From Psychrobacter sp. bablab_jr014 (GTDB lineage: Bacteria; Pseudomonadota; Gammaproteobacteria; Pseudomonadales; Moraxellaceae), in assembly GCF_016464015.1 (NCBI RefSeq), contig NZ_JACDXT010000019.1, positions 62,001 to 126,000 on the forward strand: DNA of 64,000 nucleotides. The letters are read 5' to 3'. Below are positions 57,114-64,000 of the stretch, in pieces. The notes beneath the pieces are model-generated. The model was not told the DNA's origin. It saw only the letters and a list, made by a program, of their open reading frames with translations, and searched no databases. A program made the position numbers and the translations under genes. The first letter of the stretch is position 1. Every line of letters begins with the position of its first letter.

Positions 57114-57140
57114 CGTTATGGTGGCGTCAGTCCGTATGAC

Positions 57141-57524
57141 TTAATGTAGTACCGAGTGCGCGTCTTCGATGATTTTGTTTAATAGCGCGTTTGACTGCTC
57201 TTCGCTGTGACGCGAGTCTTCATCGGCTTGGTCGCGTTTTTGCACTTTTTCATACAGGTTTAAGCACGAAAGCAGCAGCAAATTTTCTTGCGCAAGGTTT
57301 GGCGCGTCTTTTTTAACATCCAATACAAAGTTATTGATATAGCTGGCCGCTTGGCGTAGGTTGGCTTCTTCGTCGGCAGGGCAGTAGATGCTGTAGGTCA
57401 CACCTGCGATGGCGATGCTGACTTTTTTGACAGGGTTCTCATCTATTATTTGTGGGGCGCTTGGTTGTTCGGGCGCGTGGTCTTCTTCGTACTCAGGCGC
57501 GGTAGGCTGGTCGGTCATGGTCAT
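57141..57524 (-). CDS. zapA: Z-ring associated protein ZapA
   Basis: 127 residues. After a ~30-residue acidic, Pro/Glu-rich N-terminal extension, VKKVSIAIAGVTYSIYCPADEE begins the ZapA domain and a C-terminal helix forms the coiled-coil. ZapA bundles FtsZ filaments at the septum. A coiled-coil gene lies directly upstream on the same strand. Confidence 0.85.
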   Translation of the reverse strand: MTMTDQPTAPEYEEDHAPEQPSAPQIIDENPVKKVSIAIAGVTYSIYCPADEEANLRQAASYINNFVLDVKKDAPNLAQENLLLLSCLNLYEKVQKRDQADEDSRHSEEQSNALLNKIIEDAHSVLH

Positions 57525-57601
57525 TCCTAAAAAGTTGGGTAAATTTGCTCAGGCGATGCGCTGTATGCGTTTTTGACTTTAGGCTTTTTTTGGATAGGCG
57601 C

Positions 57602-58051
57602 TTAGTCGTTATCTAAATCCATTTGATCAATTTGCGTTAGGCGCTCTAGTACCACTTGCGTGCGCTCCGCCGCCAGCTGGTTTTTTTCTTGTAGCTCATG
57701 GTTGATTTTTTTGATGTCCATGGCTTGTTGTTTAAACAGCTGGTTTTGTTGCTCAAGGCGGGTATTGCGGTGCTGCAATTCTTCGATTTGGTTTTGTAGC
57801 TCTTCGTGCTCTTCGCCCAGCATGTGATGCGCTTCGGCCAGACTTTGATAACGGTTATCAAGGTCGGTCAACTGCTGCTGCGCGCGCTCATGGGCAGCAA
57901 TACTGTTGTCGCGCTGCGCTTGGAGCTGGTTTAGGTCGCGGTCATCGGTTTTTGGCTGGTTTTTTAGATGCTGAAGCTCGGTACTGACCTTGTGATACTG
58001 CGCTTTGATGTCAAGTATCATGGCTTCTAGAATTTTTAGTTGTTCATACAT
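57602..58051 (-). CDS. coiled-coil protein upstream of zapA (TIGR02449/ZapB-like)
   Basis: 149 residues, almost entirely heptad-patterned coiled coil from residue 1 to 140 with Gln- and Glu-rich e/g positions (LAEAHHMLGEEHEELQNQIEELQHRNT). No catalytic motif. Adjacent to zapA, with a 77-base spacer. Similar small coiled-coil genes precede zapA in related genomes, suggesting a septum partner, but identity with ZapB is not established. Confidence 0.65.
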   Translation of the reverse strand: MYEQLKILEAMILDIKAQYHKVSTELQHLKNQPKTDDRDLNQLQAQRDNSIAAHERAQQQLTDLDNRYQSLAEAHHMLGEEHEELQNQIEELQHRNTRLEQQNQLFKQQAMDIKKINHELQEKNQLAAERTQVVLERLTQIDQMDLDND

Positions 58052-58243
58052 AGTCAGTTTTTAACCTTATTATTGAGCGTCGAAGAATTAGAGTCGCGAT
58101 ATTTAATAATGCCATAGGTGACCACATAATATCTATATCAACAAAGTAATTGCACCGATTGTGTATGTTTTTCTTAAGATTGGCGGTAGCACTGCGAGTG
58201 GCGTAGGGCTATGATGGTCAGTCTATATGTAGGACGATAGATT

Positions 58244-58897
58244 ATGAATGACAATATCTCAGGTTGGAACGACTGGTCAGCCGCTTTTAACGACTGGACA
58301 GACGTCAGTATCAGTGAGCTGCATGGCTTGATGACAGGACTGATGACTGCGTGTCATGCGCCCGATGAAGATGGCTGGGCGGTACTGCTGAATGAATTAA
58401 GCTTTGCGCCGTTGCCAGAGCCTGCGCTAACCTTATTGACCGAAGAAGCCGAAGACACGGTATTTCAGCTCAAAGACAAAGATGAAGCTTACGCCTATAA
58501 TCCATTACTGCCTGATGATGAGCACGATCTATACGAGCGCGTAATGGCGCTAAAAGGCTGGGCAAATGGCTTTATGACAGGTTTTGGTGTGTCCGATTGC
58601 AACATCACTGCCGAAGAAAACGAAATGCTGTCTGATTTGGCAAAAATTGGCGCGATTCGCTTGGAAGAAGAAGAGGATTTCGAAGGCGGCGAAGAGGCAT
58701 TTTTATACTTATATGAGTTTGCGCGCATGGTGCCTGTCAGCTTTGCGACCAGAAAGCGTAAAGCGGTCAAGTCATTGTCACTCATCGCAGGCTTGCCAAT
58801 GGACGCCAAAACCGTGAAAGAACAGCAAGCAGAAGGCATCACGCAAAAGCCAATGCCGCCTGTGATTGACGCGATGAACCAAAACACCCCGTCGTAA
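58244..58897 (+). CDS. YgfB/YecA-type UPF0149 protein
   Basis: 217 residues. The UPF0149 pattern is present: SISELHGLMTGLMTACHAPDEDGW near the N-terminus and LKGWANGFMTGFGVSD plus FARMVPVSFATR later. In E. coli ygfB lies beside zapA, and the same divergent pairing is seen here. In related species YgfB influences other genes; function otherwise unknown. Confidence 0.82.
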   Translation: MNDNISGWNDWSAAFNDWTDVSISELHGLMTGLMTACHAPDEDGWAVLLNELSFAPLPEPALTLLTEEAEDTVFQLKDKDEAYAYNPLLPDDEHDLYERVMALKGWANGFMTGFGVSDCNITAEENEMLSDLAKIGAIRLEEEEDFEGGEEAFLYLYEFARMVPVSFATRKRKAVKSLSLIAGLPMDAKTVKEQQAEGITQKPMPPVIDAMNQNTPS

Positions 58898-59231
58898 GAC
58901 CTATAGTCAAATTAATTCAAAAGTGGTACAGCAAGATTAAAGGCTATTTTTCGTAGCCTCTGGAGACGCAGTCACAGCAAGCAAGAAAAATAGCCTTTAA
59001 TCGAGCATGTTTTTGAAGGTATAACAATTTTATTTGGGTTCTACCATATCTTATAAGAACGTCATGTAGGCAAGCTTGATGCATGGCGTACCCTTTACCC
59101 TTATGCCCTTTGCGTTGATAAAGCACGCATTTTCTTTGTAATACATTTTTCTACCTTTTTTTGCATGACCGCCACTTGCCATAAGCGCTATAAATAGACA
59201 ATAAATGATAACGATATAAGAAGGAGGCACG
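58898..59231. other. ygfB-argE spacer containing a palindromic repeat
   Basis: 334 bases. The repeat at 58935-59002 is listed separately. The rest is AT-rich and includes the argE leader with a strong AAGGAGG site. No other gene seen. Confidence 0.5.
58935..59002 (+). repeat. ~70-bp palindromic repeat, copy 2
   Basis: Perfect 18-bp inverted repeats, GATTAAAGGCTATTTTTC at 58935-58952 and its complement at 58985-59002, around 32 bases holding GTCACAGCAAGC. Same family as the element at 27543-27610, in inverted orientation. Confidence 0.78.
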
Positions 59232-60482
59232 ATGTCTGTATCTATCAATGACAACCCTCAAGGCATGGACAGCCGCAGCATTGAGGCAAACAGCAGCCAC
59301 CCACAAAACAGTATCGATTGGCTGACACGTTTAATTGGTTTTAATACCGTCAGTCGCTATTCCAATTTGGCACTAATTGAGGACGTGCAGGCGTATTGCC
59401 AATCGCTTGGGCTACAGCCGACCTTGACGCACAATATCGAGCACACCAAAGCCAATCTGTTCGTGACCGTGCCCGCAGGGGCAGCGCAGGAGATAGTCTC
59501 AGGCGGCGTGGTGTTGTCAGGGCATGCCGATGTCGTGCCTGTGGATGGTCAAGACTGGGACAGCGACCCCTTTGCCGCCACCATTCGCGGTGACAAGCTG
59601 TACGGGCGCGGCGCTTGTGATATGAAAGGTTTTATTGCCTGCGCGCTGTCTATCGTGCCCGAAGCGGTGCGCTTGTCCAATGCTGGCAAGCTCAAACGCC
59701 CCCTGCACTTGGCACTGTCGTTTGATGAAGAAGTGGGCTGCTTAGGTGCGCCGCTGATTTTGGCAGACTTGGCAGACCGTGGTATCGCACCTGATTATTG
59801 CATCGTTGGCGAGCCAACCAATATGAGCATGGTTGTCGCGCACAAAGGCATCTCCGTCTATCGTTGCCGCGTACATGGTAAGTCGGCGCATTCGTCATTG
59901 ACCGCGCAAGGCGTCAATGCCATCAGCTATGCCAGCCAGCTGGTCGGCTATGTGGACAGCCTTGCTGAGCGTATCAGCCGCCGCGATGACGTCGATGCGC
60001 TGTTTGACGTGCCGTATTCGACCTTGTCCATCGGTACGATAAAAGGCGGTACAGCGACCAATATCGTGCCCAATCTGTGCGAGTTTACCTTTGATTATCG
60101 TAACTTGCCGCACATGACGCAAGACGATATCTTAGTACCGATTGAAGAAAAAATCGCCGAGCTACGCGCCACCATGCAAGCGCGTGCGCCCGAAACCGAT
60201 ATTGAGCTGCTACAAGAAGAGAGCGTACCCGCGATGACCGATGCCGACAGCGCTGCCCTACAAACGCTGGTGGCGGGGCTGATTGACGACGATGCGCGGC
60301 ATAAGGTTGGCTACGCTACCGAAGGTGGGCAGTTTACCAATGCGGGGATTCCGACCATTATTTGTGGTCCTGGCAGCATTGAGCAGGCGCACAAAGCCAA
60401 TGAGTTCGTGCCACTTGATGATATGGCGCGCTGCGATGCGTTTTTGGCGCGCTTACTGAGCCATTGCCAAGCGGATACATAA
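59232..60482 (+). CDS. argE: acetylornithine deacetylase ArgE (M20 family)
   Basis: 416 residues; AAGGAGG before ATG. M20 metal-site motifs: SGHADVVPVDGQDW, GRGACDMKGF, DEEVG and ATEGGQFTNAGIP. The dimerisation domain lies in the middle. Hydrolyses N-acetylornithine in arginine synthesis. It carries a ~25-residue N-terminal extension over many homologues. Confidence 0.9.
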   Translation: MSVSINDNPQGMDSRSIEANSSHPQNSIDWLTRLIGFNTVSRYSNLALIEDVQAYCQSLGLQPTLTHNIEHTKANLFVTVPAGAAQEIVSGGVVLSGHADVVPVDGQDWDSDPFAATIRGDKLYGRGACDMKGFIACALSIVPEAVRLSNAGKLKRPLHLALSFDEEVGCLGAPLILADLADRGIAPDYCIVGEPTNMSMVVAHKGISVYRCRVHGKSAHSSLTAQGVNAISYASQLVGYVDSLAERISRRDDVDALFDVPYSTLSIGTIKGGTATNIVPNLCEFTFDYRNLPHMTQDDILVPIEEKIAELRATMQARAPETDIELLQEESVPAMTDADSAALQTLVAGLIDDDARHKVGYATEGGQFTNAGIPTIICGPGSIEQAHKANEFVPLDDMARCDAFLARLLSHCQADT

Positions 60483-60607
60483 GGCATTTATTGCCCTCAA
60501 ATGTTATGACCCATCATAAGCGCACGGGCTAAACCGTGCGCTTTGTGCTTTGTACGCAAAAGTACAAGAAAGTCCGCGCAAATGTATTCCAACATATGTA
60601 TAGTATC

Positions 60608-60781
60608 TGGGGCGTATCATCAATTAGACCATTTAAGAATTTAGCGGTCTTAAAATGGCTAAATCTTGCCAAACAGCGTCAAAAATCTTGTGAATATGCC
60701 TATATTCTCTACAATTTTTTCCTTGTTTAACTACGATTTATCTCATTTTAAACCTCGCTATCTAAATGATAATACGCCCTC
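60608..60781. repeat. MITE-like element, copy 3 (diverged)
   Basis: Same inner blocks as copy 1 (AAATCTTGCCAAAC at 60661, CAATTTTTTCCTTGTTT at 60712), in the same orientation. Terminal repeats have drifted to GGGCGTATCATCA/TGATAATACGCCC. Its ends suggest it is older than copies 1 and 2. Confidence 0.8.
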
Positions 60782-60782
60782 G

Positions 60783-60815
60783 AGCGGCACATGATTTTGT
60801 GCTGCATTTTTTTTT
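60783..60815 (+). terminator. intrinsic terminator after argE unit
   Basis: GCGGCACA / TGTGCTGC stem (one G-U) followed by a T-run; it abuts the MITE. Confidence 0.7.
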
Positions 60816-60847
60816 GCTTTAAAAGTCGTCGTTAAGGAACTGTCAGT

Positions 60848-61576
60848 ATGTCGTTACAGCTATTTATGGTGTTTTTTGTTAGCGTGTTTTTTATCTCCGC
60901 GACACCAGGCCCGAACATGTTGCTGGCATTCCAATACGGTCTAAATTACGGCTTTAAGCGCACGCTGTGGACGCTGGCAGGACTGAGCGTTGGCTTATTA
61001 ATACTCTTATTATCAACTTTACTCGGTATTGATGTGATTAGCCGCGAGATGCCGTGGTTATTAGAAGTCGTCAAGGTGGTGGGCGCGCTGTATCTGATTT
61101 ATTTGGGTGTCAGCGCGTGGTATGAGCGCGGTGGTGACAACGGGCTTGGTACACCTGCGGATGTCGATGCATTTGATACAGACGACTACACGCCCAATAA
61201 TTATGACGCTAACGGCTATGCCTACGCGCAAGCACAAGGCACGAACGTGGGCGCAAAAGCGATGCCCAGCCGTGGCAAGCTGTTCCGCACGGGCGTATGG
61301 GTGTCGCTATCGAACCCTAAAGCGATTTTGTTCTTTGCGGCATTTTTCCCAAAGTTTATTAACTTTAGCGCGCCGCTGTTCCCACAATATCTGCTCCTCA
61401 CCATCGGTATGTTCGCAAGCGAAACACTGTGGCAGATGATATACACGGTTGGTGGCAAGCAGCTGGCAGGCTGGCTGAATGTCGGCGACCGTCTGCTATG
61501 GCTCAATCGTTTTTGTGGTGGGATTTTTGTTTTGATTGCCGCAGCGTTATTGGCAGAAGTGTTGTTAAAAATATAA
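60848..61576 (+). CDS. LysE/RhtB-family amino-acid exporter with acidic loop insertion
   Basis: 242 residues, longer than the usual ~205. Opens with LFMVFFVSVFFISATPGPNML, the family signature. Between hydrophobic helices at about 98-142 there is an insert rich in Asp, Asn, Tyr and Ala (VDAFDTDDYTPNNYDANGYA). Later LSNPKAILFFAAFFPKFI is the second family motif. Exports an amino acid or related metabolite; substrate unknown. Confidence 0.85.
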   Translation: MSLQLFMVFFVSVFFISATPGPNMLLAFQYGLNYGFKRTLWTLAGLSVGLLILLLSTLLGIDVISREMPWLLEVVKVVGALYLIYLGVSAWYERGGDNGLGTPADVDAFDTDDYTPNNYDANGYAYAQAQGTNVGAKAMPSRGKLFRTGVWVSLSNPKAILFFAAFFPKFINFSAPLFPQYLLLTIGMFASETLWQMIYTVGGKQLAGWLNVGDRLLWLNRFCGGIFVLIAAALLAEVLLKI

Positions 61577-61648
61577 GAAAAATATAAAGGCATTTAGAAT
61601 AAATAACTTTTAATTTTTAAATTTTTTTTATTTATTTAAAAATAAAAC

Positions 61649-61676
61649 TTGACATAAAAAATAAATTTATTATTAT
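61649..61676 (+). promoter_or_regulatory. sigma-70 promoter candidate in the rtcB upstream region
   Basis: TTGACA (61649-61654) and TATTAT (61671-61676) with 16 bases between, reading towards the small ORF and rtcB. Confidence 0.65.
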
Positions 61677-61816
61677 ATTGGCTATATTAAGTAGCGCCTC
61701 ATACATGGCAGCTGCTTAATCTCATTATCCCTACGCTGATGTTTTTCATCAGCTGTCATTCACTTATCATCGCTTGGGACTCACTTGCGCTGATAGCAAC
61801 CTACGGAGGAATTATC

Positions 61817-61909
61817 ATGTCCCATCATCATGTACTGCCCGTGTTAAAGACAGTGTCGATGTCAGATGTCATCGCGATAATTTTGCCGTACGGATTCGAT
61901 AAGTTTTAA
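61817..61909 (+). CDS. 30-residue small ORF, possible leader peptide
   Basis: ATG with GGAGGA seven bases upstream, a nearly ideal ribosome site. The product begins MSHHHVLPVLKT and ends ILPYGFDKF. It is downstream of the promoter and two hairpins. No homologue recognised. It could be a translated leader peptide, an independent small protein or a chance ORF with a strong site. Confidence 0.4.
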   Translation: MSHHHVLPVLKTVSMSDVIAIILPYGFDKF

Positions 61910-62400
61910 TCATTTAATTACCAGTATTATTCAGATACCTATCTTGCTGTGCTGATGCGTGCTGCCTTTATTGTATAAGGCATTGCCCAATCAGTATGCA
62001 TATGTGACGGTTTTCTTATCTCGTCATTAAGGTCTGAGCCGCTGCTATAAGCGCAGCGCACTGCACTGCACTGTACTTATCTGCCTACCGTTATTTTATT
62101 GTCCTTGACGTTATCTGTCGTCCTGTTGCCGATGCTGCGCTTGGTTGTTGCCTTGTGTGCATACTGGCGCTACGCGGCTGCCTGTGTGTTTTCGCGCTTT
62201 GCCGAGCGATGCGTTTTGCTGAGCCATGCGCTGACACACCACAGCTGCTGTCTGCATTTTTTGCTGTCTTTAACTTTTTTATTTAAATTAAAAATTAATT
62301 TTATTATTTATTTTTATCTTATTTATTTAAGAGGGGTGAGTATTGCCTAATGGTTTTAAAAATAAATAAAGTATATGAATAAATAAAAAGAGTTTGGATT

Positions 62401-63615
62401 ATGAGCATTAAACAGATATTAAATAAAAGTGGCAAACATGGCGTGCCTGTCAAGATTTATACCGATGAGGTGGACATCAATGCCATTCAGCAGTTACGCA
62501 ACTTGGCGCAGCTGGAATTTGTGCATTCACACATTGCGGTGATGCCTGATGTGCATGTGGGCAAGGGCGCGACGGTGGGCAGTGTGATACCGACCAAGTC
62601 GGCAATCATTCCTTCGGCGGTCGGTGTGGATATCGGCTGCGGGATGAATGCGGTGCGCCTGTCGCTGACTGCGTCTGACTTGCCCGACAGCTTAAAGGCG
62701 CTGCGAGGTCTGATTGAAGAAAAAGTCCCTGTAGGCTTTAACATGCATCAGCAAATCACAGCAAAGATGTCGACCTTAAACCCACTGGCAAAGCTTTTAC
62801 AGCCGATTACCGACAAGCATCCTGGGTTATTAAAGATGCTCAAGGGCTTTGAGCGTACGTGGGCAAAGCAGCTGGGTACGCTCGGCGGCGGCAATCACTT
62901 TATCGAGCTGTGCCTTGACGAAAATCAAGACGTGTGGGTGATGCTGCATTCAGGCAGTCGCGGCATTGGCAACTGCATTGGTCAGTATTTTATTAACCTT
63001 GCCAAAAAAGAGCATCAGTCGCGCTTTGGTCATGTGCCTGACCGTGACCTGTCGTATTTTGCCGCAGGCTCGGCAAGCTTTGATGACTATATCGAGGCGG
63101 TCGGCTGGGCGCAGGAATACGCGCAGCACAACCGCACGGAGATGATGCGTCTGATATTGCAGGTGATGCAGTCGCCTAAAGCGGGTCTGCCACGCTTTCG
63201 CCCGACTAAAGAGGCGATTAACTGTCATCACAATTATGTTAATGAAGAGGTGCATTTTGGCGAATCGGTGTATGTAACTCGCAAAGGGGCGATCAGCGCC
63301 TATAAAGATGAGCTGGGCATTATTCCCGGTTCAATGGGCGCAAAGTCCTTTATCGTACGTGGGCGCGGCGAGCCTGAGTCGTTTTGCTCCTGCTCACACG
63401 GGGCAGGGCGGCGTATGAGTCGTGGCAAGGCGGTACGCGCCTTTACCATTGATGAGCTAAAAGCGCAGACCGATGGCGTGGAATGCCGCAAAGACAAAGG
63501 CGTGATGGACGAAATCCCAAGCGCTTATAAAGATATTGATACGGTGATGGCCAACCAAAGTGACCTTGTGGAAGTGGTGCATACGCTAAAACAAGTGATG
63601 TGTATCAAGGGCTAA
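62401..63615 (+). CDS. rtcB: RNA-splicing ligase RtcB
   Basis: 404 residues. Metal ligand Cys80 in GVDIGCGMNAV (E. coli Cys78). GTLGGGNHFIELC and LHSGSRGIGN are family motifs, and the GMP-accepting His333 is in SHGAGR (E. coli His337). RtcB joins 2',3'-cyclic phosphate to 5'-OH RNA ends in RNA repair. No rtcA or rtcR is seen nearby. A small basic gene follows 22 bases later. Confidence 0.95.
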   Translation: MSIKQILNKSGKHGVPVKIYTDEVDINAIQQLRNLAQLEFVHSHIAVMPDVHVGKGATVGSVIPTKSAIIPSAVGVDIGCGMNAVRLSLTASDLPDSLKALRGLIEEKVPVGFNMHQQITAKMSTLNPLAKLLQPITDKHPGLLKMLKGFERTWAKQLGTLGGGNHFIELCLDENQDVWVMLHSGSRGIGNCIGQYFINLAKKEHQSRFGHVPDRDLSYFAAGSASFDDYIEAVGWAQEYAQHNRTEMMRLILQVMQSPKAGLPRFRPTKEAINCHHNYVNEEVHFGESVYVTRKGAISAYKDELGIIPGSMGAKSFIVRGRGEPESFCSCSHGAGRRMSRGKAVRAFTIDELKAQTDGVECRKDKGVMDEIPSAYKDIDTVMANQSDLVEVVHTLKQVMCIKG

Positions 63616-63637
63616 TAAAATTAGAAAGGATAAAATA

Positions 63638-63862
63638 ATGAGCTTAAAACAAACCTTAAAAACCGCGCGGCAACTTGACGCGGCGGCAAAAGACGGGCAA
63701 CTGTCCTTGCCAGCCATCAAGCCGCGCAATCCACTTGCCAATGACCCGCTGCTTAAAAAAGGTGGCGTCCATGCCAAAGATGATGTGCGCCTGCAACACA
63801 AAAAGCAGCGTCACGCACAAAAGCGCAATTTGCGGCAGGTGGATTGGCTAAACGCGCAATGA
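63638..63862 (+). CDS. small basic protein co-transcribed with rtcB
   Basis: 74 residues, ribosome site GAAAGGA. Rich in Lys, Arg, His and Gln (HKKQRHAQKRNLRQV near the C-terminus), no hydrophobic segment, so probably cytosolic and possibly RNA-binding. The spacing and shared terminator indicate one transcript with rtcB. Not prfH, which accompanies some rtcB genes. Family not recognised. Confidence 0.7.
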   Translation: MSLKQTLKTARQLDAAAKDGQLSLPAIKPRNPLANDPLLKKGGVHAKDDVRLQHKKQRHAQKRNLRQVDWLNAQ

Positions 63863-63888
63863 ACACCATTGATAGTACATTTATCCAT

Positions 63889-63922
63889 AAAAAAGCCGTT
63901 CCTCACAGAACGGTTTTTTTTG
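63889..63922. terminator. terminator after the rtcB unit
   Basis: AAAGCCGTTC / GAACGGTTTT hairpin with T8; an A-run on its left lets it serve the opposite strand as well. Confidence 0.85.
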
Positions 63923-63940
63923 TTTAAGCGGTCAAGCAAC

Positions 63941-64000
63941 TTATGCCAAGACTTCTAGCAGCTCGCCTTTGACCATATGCGGGCTGACAAAGTCGGTCAC
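63941..64000 (-). CDS. 3' end of a minus-strand gene, LysR-type regulator C-terminus likely
   Basis: Only the last 19 codons and the stop are inside the window. They read VTDFVSPHMVKGELLEVLA, like the end of the effector domain in LysR-type regulators (pattern P-x-x-x-x-x-G-x-L). Too little remains for a firm call. Confidence 0.35.
   Translation of the reverse strand: MTDFVSPHMVKGELLEVLA

Larger units (their letters stand above)
60483..60847. other. argE-LysE spacer with MITE and terminator
   Basis: Holds MITE copy 3 (60608-60781) and a hairpin immediately after it. No coding sequence supported. Confidence 0.55.
61577..62400. other. 824-base structured leader-like region before rtcB
   Basis: No ordinary gene. 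AT-rich to 61680 with a strong promoter, then hairpins TTAAGTAGC/GCTGCTTAA (61687-61719) and GCTGATG-TTTTT-CATCAGC (61736-61754), a 30-codon ORF (61817-61909), and a tandem CACTG run near 62070. The right end again is AT-rich up to rtcB. Confidence 0.55.

Noticed and set aside
57041..57140. 6S RNA beside zapA
   Set aside because: ssrS often follows zapA, but the downstream spacer here is only 100 bases and holds a terminator.
60536..60730. 64-codon frame across MITE copy 3
   Set aside because: Falls mainly inside the non-coding repeat, and no counterpart is conserved in the other two copies.
60783..60815. Sigma-54 promoter (GGCAC...TGC)
   Set aside because: The GG/GC spacing does not fit, and the sequence is better read as a terminator hairpin.
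62099..62350. 83-codon frame in the rtcB upstream region
   Set aside because: TTG start without a ribosome site, Cys/Leu-rich and unlike a real protein; the end is simple AT sequence.
1..64000. CRISPR array or prophage
   Set aside because: No regularly spaced repeats with unique spacers, and no phage structural or integrase genes; the phage-like proteins are T6SS components.

Overview
The window looks like a chromosome segment from a Gram-negative gammaproteobacterium of the Moraxellaceae, most likely Psychrobacter. This is inference from gene content: a Pil-Chp chemosensory cluster, an Acinetobacter-like type VI secretion (T6SS) gene order, minCDE, a split glyQ/glyS, moderate GC genes and AT-rich spacers. 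No database search was possible.

Layout. 1-4.9 kb: the 3' end of chpA, then chpB, a CheW-like chpC candidate and a cytochrome b561. 5-9.5 kb, minus strand: minE, minD, minC, a membrane protein with a voltage-sensor-like segment, and a PlsC-type acyltransferase. 9.9-17.7 kb, plus strand: an OmpA-like lipoprotein, then an apparently Fur-controlled iron operon (imelysin, di-haem DUF1111 protein, second imelysin, DUF1513 protein) and a YgjP-like metallopeptidase. 17.7-21.8 kb: oxyR divergent from ahpC, with ydcH and ahpF. 22-24.2 kb: an AGCS symporter and a hypothetical gene. 24.4-29.3 kb: a reactive-sulfur detoxification locus (ArsR/BigR-type repressor, SulP transporter, two DUF442 proteins, divergent persulfide dioxygenase and thioredoxin). 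29.3-32.1 kb: small envelope genes, bolA, an M48 lipoprotein and tRNA-Gly(GCC).

32.7-50.1 kb is the accessory core. Two exported TPR-like proteins precede tssB, tssC, hcp, tssE, tssF, tssG, tssH and tssA, followed by vgrG. The VgrG tip leads into an AT-rich cassette: a probable polymorphic-toxin type 44 effector, a candidate immunity protein, a decayed second immunity gene, an IS630 transposase remnant and a frame-broken membrane-protein gene. TssJ, TssK, TssL and TssM are not in the window.

50.2-64 kb is mostly housekeeping: pnuC and a NadR-like enzyme (NAD salvage), a PspC-domain protein, glyQ/glyS, a small zinc-binding membrane protein, zapA with a coiled-coil partner, a YgfB-like protein, argE, a LysE-type exporter, and rtcB with a small basic partner. 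An 824-base region with a strong promoter, hairpins and a 30-codon ORF precedes rtcB.

Two families of short non-coding repeats are scattered through the window. One is a 173-174 bp MITE-like element (three copies) with 15-bp terminal inverted repeats. The other is a ~70-bp palindromic element (two copies).
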